A stretch of DNA of 64,000 nucleotides from an uncultured Winogradskyella sp. (GTDB taxonomy: Bacteria; Bacteroidota; Bacteroidia; Flavobacteriales; Flavobacteriaceae). Below, one piece after another: positions 49,624-58,700 of this stretch. A program made the translations under genes and the position numbers. Numbering within the stretch: position 1 is the first letter of the stretch; the number at the start of each line of letters is the position of its first letter. The stretch covers positions 62,001-126,000 of the forward strand of contig NZ_CANLYI010000007.1 of the NCBI RefSeq assembly GCF_947495255.1, in the 5' to 3' direction. Under the pieces are notes generated by a model. That model was not told where the DNA came from. It ran no database searches and saw only the letters and a list, made by a program, of their open reading frames with translations.

Positions 49624-50622
49624 ATGGATTCACTCACTCAAATTGTTTTAGGTGCAGCAGTAGGCGAAGCTGTTTTAGGAAAAAAAGTTGGTAATAAAGC
49701 TATTTTATATGGTGCAATTGCTGGTACAATACCAGACTTAGACGTTTTTGCCTCTTATTTTACAGATACTGTTTCTGCTTTAGCCATGCATCGTGGCTTT
49801 ACGCACTCTATTATATTTTCGGTACTCTTTGCTCCTATTTTTGGTTGGTTTGTTTCTCGCTATGAAAAATACAAAGACTTTAAAGGTTGGTCTTGGCTAT
49901 TTTTCTGGGCAATGATTACTCATCCTATTTTAGATGCACACACAACTTGGGGAACTCAATTATTTTGGCCTTTAGATATTAGATTAGCCTTTAAAACCAT
50001 ATTTGTTTTAGATCCACTTTACACACTGCCTTTTTTAATATGTGTGATTTTAGTAATGTTTCAGAAAAGAACATCTAAAAAAAGACGACTTTATAATAAC
50101 ATAGGTCTTACAGTAAGCACCACTTATTTAGCTTTAACCTTTCTTCTAAAAAGTATAGCCTTTTCTAAATTTGAAAATGCGTTACAATTTGAAAGTATTA
50201 CCTACCAACAATTAGATACCAGACCTTCGCCTCTTAACACCATATTATGGAATGCTAATGTAGAAACTAAAGACAGCTATTTATTAGGTACTTATTCCTT
50301 TTTTGATACTAAAAATATCTCATTTGAAACCTATCCTAAAAATCATCAATTATTAGGGAAACTCATAAATAATGAAAAAGTAAAACGCATGATTGCCATT
50401 TCTGAAGGCTGGTATACTATTAACCAAGTTGAAGACAAATTATATTATAATGACTTACGTTTTGGTTTAATGAGTTTAGAACCCAATTCTCAAGATTTTG
50501 TATTTAAATACTTAATAGATGTAGAAGCTTCAAGTAATGTAAATTTTATTGAACAAGAGAAAACCCAAACTGATGGCAAACAATTGATGCGTAGTTTATG
50601 GGAACGAATTAAAGGAAATTAA
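49624..50622 (+). CDS. YdjM/DUF457-family membrane-bound metal-dependent hydrolase
   Basis: 332 residues from the ATG at 49624, which gives the family start MDSLTQIVLGAAVGEAVLG; an upstream in-frame ATG at 49579 adds 15 residues. Motifs include GAIAGTIPDLDVFASYF, ALAMHRGFTHSIIFS and WAMITHPILDAHTTWGTQLFWPL, whose histidines and aspartates form the predicted metal site. About four helices lie in the first 190 residues and a soluble C-terminal domain follows. Relatives include E. coli YdjM (SOS-induced). The true substrate is unknown. Confidence 0.85.
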   Translation: MDSLTQIVLGAAVGEAVLGKKVGNKAILYGAIAGTIPDLDVFASYFTDTVSALAMHRGFTHSIIFSVLFAPIFGWFVSRYEKYKDFKGWSWLFFWAMITHPILDAHTTWGTQLFWPLDIRLAFKTIFVLDPLYTLPFLICVILVMFQKRTSKKRRLYNNIGLTVSTTYLALTFLLKSIAFSKFENALQFESITYQQLDTRPSPLNTILWNANVETKDSYLLGTYSFFDTKNISFETYPKNHQLLGKLINNEKVKRMIAISEGWYTINQVEDKLYYNDLRFGLMSLEPNSQDFVFKYLIDVEASSNVNFIEQEKTQTDGKQLMRSLWERIKGN

Positions 50623-50653
50623 ATTCAACTTAAAAATAAAACGTATTTCTATA

Positions 50654-51622
50654 TTACTGCCACTGAAGTTGCTTTCTTTCTTGCCAATATTTAGTACTAG
50701 AAATTCCGAAAGCACTTAATTGTTCTATTTCAGAATTTGTTAATGAAATCTCAATGGCTTTTAAATTTGCGTCTAAATGAATTTCATTATTGGCACCACT
50801 TAAAACTAATGCTTCAGGAAAAACAGCCATACAATAACCTAATGCAATGGCATCTGCTCCTACGTTATATTTATTAGCTAATTGATCCATAAAATTATAG
50901 AGATTCTTATATTCAAAATAATTTGAATTTGGAATTAACCGTCCATTTGCCAACGCTTCTTTTATAATAAAAGGTCCCGATAAATTTTGTAATATGTCTT
51001 TATATTTTACTAAACTTTGATCTAGAATATTGAACGTACTTTGATACGATTGAAATAGCACTTCGTTTTCAACCTCAATAGATAACGCTTTTTCTAATAC
51101 TTCAGTTTGGTTATTACCAGTTGTAGTTAAGCCAATTGTTATATTATTTTCTTTTTTTAACTCGTGTAGACGTTTTAAAACTTCAAGATTATCTAAAACG
51201 CCTGTATCTAAAGTCGCCGAATGAATTTGATAGAGTTTAAGATGCGGTAGTAATAATTTTGAATATTCCCATTGCTCATTTAGCTTAATTAAGGAATGTT
51301 CTTTTATTTCGTGCTCTTTGGCATCAGGCTTAAAATTTGCGACATAAGTATAACCCCATTTTGTTGAAACCTTAATACTTGGGTCGTTCTTTTTATCTAA
51401 CCATTCTACCAATAATTGTTCTGCCAATCCGTAACCTGGAGACGTATCAAAATATCTAACACCTTTATTATAAGCATCCTCAAGAACCCTTAACCCTTTT
51501 GCCTTAAATGCAGACAAGTTAAATGGTTTCTTATCTGCATTTTGCTTAATATTTATATAAACGGGTCTGCCTATTGCAGCTGTTCCTAGTCCTATATTTT
51601 TAGCTTTTAATGAATCTTCCAA
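50654..51622 (-). CDS. Aldo/keto reductase
   Basis: 322 residues of the TIM-barrel AKR fold. The catalytic tetrad positions are visible: Asp and Tyr in VRYFDTSPGYG, Lys in IKVSTKWGYTY and His in LKLYQIHSATLD. NADPH-dependent reduction of an unknown carbonyl is expected. The frame starts at TTG 51622, 25 bp after the msrA stop, with no ATG nearby and an in-frame stop upstream. It is the last gene of the msrB-selO-msrA run. Confidence 0.85.
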   Translation of the reverse strand: MEDSLKAKNIGLGTAAIGRPVYINIKQNADKKPFNLSAFKAKGLRVLEDAYNKGVRYFDTSPGYGLAEQLLVEWLDKKNDPSIKVSTKWGYTYVANFKPDAKEHEIKEHSLIKLNEQWEYSKLLLPHLKLYQIHSATLDTGVLDNLEVLKRLHELKKENNITIGLTTTGNNQTEVLEKALSIEVENEVLFQSYQSTFNILDQSLVKYKDILQNLSGPFIIKEALANGRLIPNSNYFEYKNLYNFMDQLANKYNVGADAIALGYCMAVFPEALVLSGANNEIHLDANLKAIEISLTNSEIEQLSAFGISSTKYWQERKQLQWQ

Positions 51623-51646
51623 TACCTCTATGACTGATGGTTTTCT

Positions 51647-52141
51647 TTAAATATAACTTTCTTCAAATCTTAAGTAATGGCATGTGTAACCATTTGGATT
51701 TTTCACCAAATAGTCTTGATGATTTTCTTCTGCTTGCCAAAACGGTGCAAAAGGCTCTAAAGTAGTCACCACTTTACTATCCCATTTACCAGAAGCATTA
51801 ACTATATTAATCATGTCTTGAGCAATTTCTTTCTCCTCTTCATTCTGATAAAAAATAGCTGAACGGTAACTAGAACCTTTATCGTTACCTTGTTGGTCTA
51901 CCGTTGTAGGATTATGCATTCTAAAAAAGTAATCTAAAATCTCTCTAAAAGAGGTTACATTTGGATCATAAGTTAATTCAATACCTTCAGCGTGACCAGG
52001 ATGATATTTATAACTAGGATTGTCATTTTCACCACCTTGGTAACCAACTTCGGTATCTATAATTCCTGGGCGTGATCTAAATAAATCTTCCATTCCCCAA
52101 AAACAGCCTCCTGCTATATATGCTTTTTTATAATTAGTCAT
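51647..52141 (-). CDS. msrA: Peptide-methionine (S)-S-oxide reductase
   Basis: 164 residues. The catalytic motif AGGCFWGMEDLF (Cys13) is followed by VGYQGGENDNPSYKYHPGHAEGIEL and EENHQDYLVKNPNGYTCHYL, the core of MsrA. It repairs methionine S-sulfoxide using thioredoxin as reductant. It lies downstream of msrB and selO; the 91-bp gap to selO may hold an extra promoter. No signal peptide, so it is cytosolic. Confidence 0.95.
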   Translation of the reverse strand: MTNYKKAYIAGGCFWGMEDLFRSRPGIIDTEVGYQGGENDNPSYKYHPGHAEGIELTYDPNVTSFREILDYFFRMHNPTTVDQQGNDKGSSYRSAIFYQNEEEKEIAQDMINIVNASGKWDSKVVTTLEPFAPFWQAEENHQDYLVKNPNGYTCHYLRFEESYI

Positions 52142-52232
52142 TTTTTAATATAATTATAGTTAAATGTAATGTTTGTGATTAGTCTATTTTTTTAAAATAA
52201 ATTACACTGAAATTAATAAAATTTTTATTCTA

Positions 52233-53801
52233 TTATGAACTACAAGACAACATAGAGCAACCTACTTTATGTCTTGCCCATTCTGGTCGTTTTGCAAACC
52301 ATTTTTCAGAATTGGGTTGTTCATCGTAAGGTTTTTTTAATAGGTTAAACAATTCGTCTATTAATTTATAATCGCCCTTATCTGCATCATCAATAGCTAA
52401 TTGCGCCATGTAATTACGAAGCACATACTTAGGGTTTCCTTTATTCATTTCCGATTTTCTTTCAGAATCTGATAATGATTCAAGTTTTAATCGTTCTTCA
52501 TACGTTTTAAACCAAGCTGACCAACACTCTTTTATGGTCTTTGATATTTCTTCTGGTTTGTAAAATGCTTTTTCTATTACAGATTGCCATTCGTGTGTAT
52601 TATCCTTCTCTAAATTGGCGAGGTTTCTAAAGAAAATGGTCATGTCTGTTTCAGATAATTGTAAAACATTTTCTAATTCTTCAATGAGCTGAATATCATT
52701 TCTATCTTCTAGTTTTAAACCTAATTTAGAACGCATCATGTTTTGAAGTTCTAATTGTACCTCTATTTGGTAATTATTCAGAATTTCTTCTAATGGTTCT
52801 GCCTCACCTACTAAGGGATAAATTGCGTTTGCTAATTGAATTAAATTCCAGAGTACAATATGAGGTTGTGTTCCAAAACGATACCTTTTGTGTGTGCTAT
52901 CTGTTGTATTCGGCGTCCAACCTTGATCATAATCTTCTAACCAACCGTAAGGTCCATAATCTATAGTTAAACCAAGTATAGACATATTATCTGTATTCAT
53001 TACACCATGAACAAAACCAACACGTTGCCAATGAATTACCATATCCATAGTGCGTTTGGTCACTTCTTTCATAAAAGCAATATAAACAGATTTTGAAGGC
53101 TCGCCTAAATCTGAATAATGATTTTTAATGGTATAATCTACTAGAGTTTTAAGCGTTTTATCATCGCCTTTTGATGCAAAAACCTCATAACTCCCAAACC
53201 TCAAAAATGATTCTGCCACCCTACTAACAATGGCGCCTTTTTCATAATCTGCATTGCCATTATACATAACATCTCTTAAGACCTGATCACCAGACAAACT
53301 CAAGGATAATGCTCTTGTTGTTGGCACACCTAAATGATACATAGCTTCGCTACAAAGGTATTCTCTAATAGAAGAACGTAAAACCGCCAATCCATCTGCA
53401 GAACGCGAATATGGTGTTTCACCTGCACCTTTTAATTGTAATGCCCAACGCTTATTATTATGTTCTATTTCTGTTAAATTAATAGCACGACCATCACCTA
53501 ATTGACCTGCCCAATTACCAAATTGATGACCTGCATAACACATAGCATAGGGCTTTGTATTTCGTATTACCTCAGCACCTGTTACTACGTTTAAAAATGA
53601 CTCTGTTTTAGCATCCGCTTCAGATAATCCTAAATTATCAAGCATTTCTGGTGATACATGAATTAATGAAGGATTTCCTGGTATTTTAGGAGTGACATAA
53701 GAAAAGCATGCTTCTTTAACCTGCCTTCTTGAGTTCTCTTCAATTTTATCAGCAGGAAGACTCTTATTAAACCTATCGTTTATCTTAAAATTTATAGCCA
53801 T
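52233..53801 (-). CDS. selO: SelO-family protein adenylyltransferase (YdiU/UPF0061)
   Basis: 522 residues. YAGHQFGNWAGQLGDGRAINL, ELQLKGAGETPYSRSADGLAVLRSS-type motifs (seen as LQLKGAGETPYSRSADG), the metal-binding MNTDNMSILGLTIDYGPYGW and YDQGWTPN are SelO hallmarks. SelO has a pseudokinase fold that transfers AMP to serine, threonine or tyrosine of redox-related proteins. The C-terminus CSMLSCSS keeps a cysteine third from the end, where human SelO has selenocysteine. Placement between msrB and msrA agrees with an oxidative-stress role. Confidence 0.93.
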   Translation of the reverse strand: MAINFKINDRFNKSLPADKIEENSRRQVKEACFSYVTPKIPGNPSLIHVSPEMLDNLGLSEADAKTESFLNVVTGAEVIRNTKPYAMCYAGHQFGNWAGQLGDGRAINLTEIEHNNKRWALQLKGAGETPYSRSADGLAVLRSSIREYLCSEAMYHLGVPTTRALSLSLSGDQVLRDVMYNGNADYEKGAIVSRVAESFLRFGSYEVFASKGDDKTLKTLVDYTIKNHYSDLGEPSKSVYIAFMKEVTKRTMDMVIHWQRVGFVHGVMNTDNMSILGLTIDYGPYGWLEDYDQGWTPNTTDSTHKRYRFGTQPHIVLWNLIQLANAIYPLVGEAEPLEEILNNYQIEVQLELQNMMRSKLGLKLEDRNDIQLIEELENVLQLSETDMTIFFRNLANLEKDNTHEWQSVIEKAFYKPEEISKTIKECWSAWFKTYEERLKLESLSDSERKSEMNKGNPKYVLRNYMAQLAIDDADKGDYKLIDELFNLLKKPYDEQPNSEKWFAKRPEWARHKVGCSMLSCSS

Positions 53802-53816
53802 AATTAATTGGTATAA

Positions 53817-54278
53817 TTATTCTGTAGTTTCTCCTTCAGTTTGAAGCACCATTGATTCTGAATTGATACAATAACGCAATCCACTTGGTTCTGGTCCATC
53901 AGGAAAAACATGTCCTTGATGCGCATCGCAAGTATTGCATTGTACTTCTACTCTAACCATACCAAAGGCTGTATCTCTAATATATTTTATAGCATTTTCT
54001 TTTATTGGTTGAGAAAAACTTGGCCAACCTGTACCTGAGTTAAATTTAATAGTAGAGTCGAATAAGGGTGTATTACAACAAATGCAATTATATTTACCAG
54101 CATCATAACTTGTACATAAACTTCCTGAGTTTGGCGCTTCTGTGCCAGCTTTACGTGTTATTCTAAATTGTTCAGGAGTTAAAATAGCTCTCCATTCATC
54201 TTCCGTTTTTTCAATTCTTCTATCTGGTTTAGGGTTTCCATTTACCGAAAAATTGATAATATCTTTCCAAGTTAACAT
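53817..54278 (-). CDS. msrB: Peptide-methionine (R)-S-oxide reductase
   Basis: 153 residues. Zinc ligands Cys65/Cys68 (YNCICCNTPLF) and Cys114/Cys117 (VQCNTCDAHQGHVF), the substrate motif SGTGWPSF and the catalytic Cys137 in LRYCINSESM are all present. It reduces methionine R-sulfoxide and complements MsrA three genes on. selO starts 15 bp after its stop. The promoter is a perfect TACTTTTG box at 54335-54342. Confidence 0.95.
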   Translation of the reverse strand: MLTWKDIINFSVNGNPKPDRRIEKTEDEWRAILTPEQFRITRKAGTEAPNSGSLCTSYDAGKYNCICCNTPLFDSTIKFNSGTGWPSFSQPIKENAIKYIRDTAFGMVRVEVQCNTCDAHQGHVFPDGPEPSGLRYCINSESMVLQTEGETTE

Positions 54279-54334
54279 AGCTCTTTTTTTAAATTATTTA
54301 GACGTAATAATATCTTTAAAATTACTAGTCACTA

Positions 54335-54342
54335 CAAAAGTA
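54335..54342 (-). promoter_or_regulatory. -7 promoter element of the msrB-selO-msrA operon
   Basis: TACTTTTG on the minus strand fits TAnnTTTG exactly, 56 bp upstream of the msrB ATG. No Crp/Fnr-type palindrome lies at the spacing seen in the other promoters. Confidence 0.5.
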
Positions 54343-54412
54343 TCAAACTAATACTAAATTAATCACTCATTTAACGAAAGGGGTTTTTAATGTAGTTAAT
54401 AGTTATTAAATA

Positions 54413-54448
54413 AAAAGACCACTAAAACTATCGTTTTAGTGGTCTTTT
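54413..54448 (-). terminator. Strong hairpin terminator
   Basis: A perfect 16-bp stem, AAAAGACCACTAAAAC (54413-54428) with GTTTTAGTGGTCTTTT (54433-54448), and a 4-nt loop, followed on the minus strand by a T run. It terminates transcripts from the paired small genes at 54671-55533, with about 220 nt of transcribed trailer. Confidence 0.82.
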
Positions 54449-54670
54449 AGTGTAAAAGTGGAACTTGCTTAAACGCCTTAAATGAAATAACATCATTATA
54501 AGACACTTGTAGTATTTATTTAAAAGTATCAGTTAAAATTCTCAGTTAGGGGATAAGAATTTACTTAACTTTTAATAAACACTTTCATCGAGAGGGTTGT
54601 TAATAGGGCCTCAATGAATTAAGTGTTTGCTATTTTATTCTGAACGTATCCTTAATTAAAATTAAGGCGT
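54449..54670 (-). other. Structured trailer or small-RNA candidate region
   Basis: The 392-bp gap 54279-54670 has no gene. Besides the msrB promoter and the hairpin at 54413-54448 it holds CCTTAATT-AA-AATTAAGG (54650-54667) three bases after the upstream stop, and AAACACTT (54577-54584) matched by AAGTGTTT (54621-54628). The region could be a long 3' UTR giving a small RNA; that is inference only. Confidence 0.35.
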
Positions 54671-55108
54671 TTATTCTGCAAGTCTCAACATGTTGCTATT
54701 AGCAGCATAGTTATATTTTGCGTCTAGACAAAAGTCTATAGATAAATTTAAATCTTTAAATATTCCAAATGGTGTAACACGATCATACAATCTTTTATAT
54801 AAACCAATTAATAATTTTATTCCCATGGTATTAATAAGATAAGACTCTGAAATTCTTAACTCTACTAGCTCTGGGTTTTTAGCTAGTAATTTTGCCGATG
54901 CAATAGTAAAAGTGCCGCAAGTATCTCTTAAATCTATAAGAAACGGCATTGGTTTACCATCACATAATGTAATAATTGCCTTAATATATGACTCTACACT
55001 TTTTTCGTCTAATTTAATATTTGGGTCAGTATTACTAAATTCACAATAAAGAATTTCTGTATCGTCTGTCCAAAAAATGGCGTTGTTAAATCCTATTACT
55101 TTGCTCAT
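54671..55108 (-). CDS. Small STAS-like protein, second of a paralogous pair
   Basis: 145 residues: MSKVIGFNNAIFWTDDTEILYCEFS (beta hairpin), a helix, GKPMPFLIDLRDTCGTFTIASAKLLAKNPEL, SYLINTMGIKLLIGLYKRLYD, FGIFKDLNLSIDFCL. The beta-alpha repeats, the central PFLIDLRD strand and the final helix with 'FKDLNLSIDFCL' recall SpoIIAA/STAS-like folds, but I cannot name the family. It aligns along its length with the upstream gene, with matching Trp13, MPFLI, the NT/NS region and FC near the end. The ATG overlaps the upstream stop (ATGA-type, 55105-55108). Confidence 0.7.
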   Translation of the reverse strand: MSKVIGFNNAIFWTDDTEILYCEFSNTDPNIKLDEKSVESYIKAIITLCDGKPMPFLIDLRDTCGTFTIASAKLLAKNPELVELRISESYLINTMGIKLLIGLYKRLYDRVTPFGIFKDLNLSIDFCLDAKYNYAANSNMLRLAE

Positions 55109-55533
55109 GAGAATCTGTGTTCGCTTACTTCATTAAAAATCATATAGTCATTTTTACAAAAATTAACCGCAGCATCATAGCCTCGAAAAATTTTGTTTGG
55201 TACAACCTGTTTAACAATTATATTATTCAGAGAGAGTATTACCTTTAATTCTATAGAGTTAACTAAAAATATTCTAGAAAGAACTAATCTTTTTATTTGA
55301 GCACTCTTAGATATAATATTGAATATTTTTAAAGCACATGGTCTTTCTAAATTTTCTATATTAATCAAAAAAGGCATATATGTTCCTTTAGATAAAATAG
55401 GAATTGCATTATAAAAGATCTCTTCAATATTAGCCTTCTCATATTTACTAAAGAAAACAGAATCAAGATTACAATGAATTATATCTTGGTCTACCCAAAA
55501 TTTAATTCCATCAAATTGAATTACGCTTCTCAT
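55105..55533 (-). CDS. Small STAS-like protein, first of a paralogous pair
   Basis: 142 residues from the ATG at 55533 (MRSVIQFDGIKFWVDQDIIHC), which aligns exactly with the start of its paralogue. A longer TTG frame from 55575 begins inside a -24/-12-like promoter and is rejected. It shares with the paralogue FW near residue 12, YMPFLINIEN, IFLVNSIELKVILSLNNIIV and KIFRGYDAAVNFCK, at low overall identity. The pair is the only output gene set next to the sigma54 activator at 55720-59463, and its promoter looks sigma54-dependent. Function unknown; an anti-sigma/antagonist-like switch is speculative. Confidence 0.7.
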   Translation of the reverse strand: MRSVIQFDGIKFWVDQDIIHCNLDSVFFSKYEKANIEEIFYNAIPILSKGTYMPFLINIENLERPCALKIFNIISKSAQIKRLVLSRIFLVNSIELKVILSLNNIIVKQVVPNKIFRGYDAAVNFCKNDYMIFNEVSEHRFS

Positions 55534-55558
55534 AATTGTTTCATTTGGAAAACTAAAT

Positions 55559-55575
55559 ACCAATTGGTGTGCCAA
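55559..55575 (-). promoter_or_regulatory. Candidate sigma54 (-24/-12) promoter of the STAS-like pair
   Basis: The minus strand reads TTGGCACACCAATTGGT. Against the sigma54 consensus TGGCAC-N5-TTGC it has the full -24 element and correct 10-bp spacing between GG and the -12 dinucleotide; the only departure is TTGG for TTGC. Transcription would begin near 55549, 16 nt before the ATG at 55533. Confidence 0.6.
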
Positions 55576-55662
55576 AATTTATTTTTAATGCAAAATAAAA
55601 TTATAAAGTATTGTTAATCAGAAACTTAAAATAAAAAGTAAGGAAAGTACAAAAAACAAAAA

Positions 55663-55719
55663 TCACGGAATACCGTGACTTTGTTTTTTAAATTTATAGG
55701 AACTAACGGAATACCGTGA
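55663..55719. promoter_or_regulatory. Two copies of a 16-bp palindrome: candidate sigma54 enhancer sites
   Basis: TCACGGAATACCGTGA (55663-55678) and TAACGGAATACCGTGA (55704-55719) match at 15 of 16 positions, with centres 41 bp apart, close to four helical turns. They are 88-144 bp upstream of the -24/-12 candidate. Copy 2 abuts the stop codon of the activator gene; copy 1 is flanked by A and T runs and could also be that gene's terminator. Confidence 0.6.
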
Positions 55720-58700
55720 TTATTCTATCGGCTTTTTTACGTCTAATTTAGACATTCTATCTCGTAACGTACTTGGCTTTAATTTTAACAATTCAGCAGC
55801 GCCTTGTGCACCTGTTATTTTCCAATTGCACTGCTCTAATACATGAAGAATGTGATTACGCTGAGCAGTATCTAATGATAGATCTTTAGTATTAATTGAT
55901 TTTGCCTTTTGATTAGACGATTCAAATCCTGGTATTAACAATGTTTCATCTGAAGATAATATCGATGCACGCTCTATTAGATTCTCTAATTCTCTAATAT
56001 TACCAGGCCAATTATAACTTTTAAGTTTATCCATAGCTTCATCAGTAATATACTTTATGTTTTTACCGTAAGCCTTATTAAATTTATCTACAAAATGCTC
56101 TACTAATAAAGGGATATCATCTTTTCGCATTTTTAATGGTGGAATATCTATAGGAAACACATTAAGTCTAAAATATAAATCTTCTCTAAATAATTTTTTT
56201 TCTATCTCCTCTTTAAGATTACGATTAGTTGCTGCAATAACCCTAACATTTAATTTTTTAACACCAGCACCACCAACAACTTCAATTTCTCCTTCTTGCA
56301 AAAATCTTAATATTTTTGGCTGCATATCTAATGGCAACTCACCTATTTCATCTAAAAACAATGTGCCATTATCTGCTAATTCAAATTTCCCTATTTTATC
56401 ATTAAAAGCACCAGTAAATGACCCTTTTTTATGCCCAAATAACTCACTCTCAAAGAGTTCTCTTGGTATTGCGGAACAATTAACCTTAATTAAAGGATGA
56501 TTATTTCGGTGACTAATATTATGTGTTGCTCTTGCTAATAATTCTTTACCAGTGCCAGATTCACCAAGTAAAAGAACGGTTGCATCAGTTGGTGCCACCT
56601 TTTCTATTTCGGATAATACATTACCAAATGCTGCACTTCCATAAACCATTTCTTCATAATTAAAAACAAGGTCTAACTCATTTCTAAGGTAAACGTTTTC
56701 TTGCTCTAACTTCTCACGTAAAACATTTAACTCACTATTTGCCTCAGACAGTTCTGAATTTGCTAATACAAGATTCTTTTCTGCTAATTTGCGTTCATTA
56801 CTTTCTACCATTAACGAAACTATACTTGCTATAGAAGTCGCAAACTCTTGCTCTTCTGCTGTCCAATCTCTTAAATCATCTCCTTCATGCGCAAAACATA
56901 TTATACCATAACTTCCATTTGCACTATTAATTAGTACATCCATTAAAGAACTAATGTTATTAGGTAATAAATAAGATTCCGCGAATGGTTTAGTAAGCTC
57001 ATCATTAATGGCATCTTTAATAAGTATAGATTGATTGCTTTGTAATGCATTAAAATAACTTGGATTATCAGAATAATTCAAGCCATAATTGTCTTCAGAG
57101 TATTCCTTATCTAACGTATATTGATTTTCACAAACTATTGCACTTTTATCTTCATTGAAACTCCATATACTTACGCGCTCTACATTTAAAGTTTGTGACG
57201 CTAATTTTGTTATTCTTTTTAATGATATACTTAAATCTTGACCTACTAATTTAGCCAACTCTAATATCACCTTTTTCTTTTGGGTAGATTTTTTTTCTTT
57301 ATTAATTAAAAGTTGCTTAGATTTCTCTTCTTCTGAAATATCTTTGATTGTAGCATATACAGCTATAACTTCTTCTTTTTTGTTTTTAATGGTACCAGTA
57401 AAAAATGAAGCCTTAATTTTTTCTCCACTTTTTTTAATTATATCAAAATAAATCTCTTTAGATTTTCCTTGTGCAACATCTGTATAACTATTTAATACCT
57501 TATCATAGTCTTCTTTTTGCCAAAATGGATAAGGATGTGCATGACTTAGTAATTCTCCTTTAGAATATCCTGTTATTTTACATAAAGAATCATTGACCAA
57601 TATAAGTTTTGTGTCTAGACCTGCAATTAGCAAACCTTCTTGCATAGACATAATTAACTTTTCGTTAAATTCTATAGACAACCTTAATTCTACCTCTGCT
57701 TTTCTACGTTCTGTAATATCTTGTATGGTTGCAAAATTTGCTATTTTATTCCCATTTTCATCGTTAATTCTAGAGACAATAATTTGTACAGGAAATCGCT
57801 CTCCATTTTTACGTACATAGATGTTTTCGTAACTTGTTAAATTTTTATTCTCTGTTAACAACCGGTAGTGCTCATTATTGCTTTCTGCCAATTCTGGAGC
57901 TGAAAATGGATAAGGTCGTTTAACTCCTAATAATTCTTTTTCTGAAAAACCTGTCATTTTACAAAAAGAAGGGTTGACACTTATGATTTCTGACTCTAGG
58001 TTAATAGTATATAAACCTTCTTGCATTGACTCTAAAAGTCCAGAAGAAAATTCTTTTTCTTTTTTAATAGCTTTTAGTATTTTCTGGCGCTCTGTAATAT
58101 CTCTAACAATACTTACAACCTTACCATCTATATCTCTTTTTGCAGAAATTTCGCCTTCAATAATAGTTCCGTTTTTGCAAATTAATTGTCTTTGAAAAAC
58201 GACAGCTTTACCGTCTAAAATATTTTGATAAATATTTTTATCTCTTATGATGTCATCTACTAAAAAATCTTGAAGTCTTAATTTTAGAAATTCTTCTCTA
58301 GTATATCCTAACGTTAAGTACGAAGCTTTATTAAAATCGAAAATAGTACCATCAAAATCATACGTAATAATGGCATCAATAGCCTGATTAATTAACGATT
58401 TATAAGACTCGTCTTTCTTTTTTATTTCATTGACAATCCTCGACTTTTCAATTGCTATTTTCGCTAAATTTAACACGGAGTTAAACTCATTAATATCCTC
58501 TAATGAAGGCGCTGATATAGTATTGCTGTAAATAGCAAAAGTACCTAAAACCTCATCACTTTTAGATAATATAGGGAGCGACCAGCACGACTTTAAATTA
58601 TAACTTAATGCAATATCTTTATAATCTTTCCATAATCTATCTTCACTTATATTAGATACAATTACAGGTTCCTTTCTATAAGCCGCTGTACCACAAGAAC

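Noticed and set aside
55534..55575. N-terminal extension of the first STAS-like protein from TTG 55575
   Set aside because: It overlaps the -24/-12-like promoter, and the paralogue aligns from the ATG at 55533.
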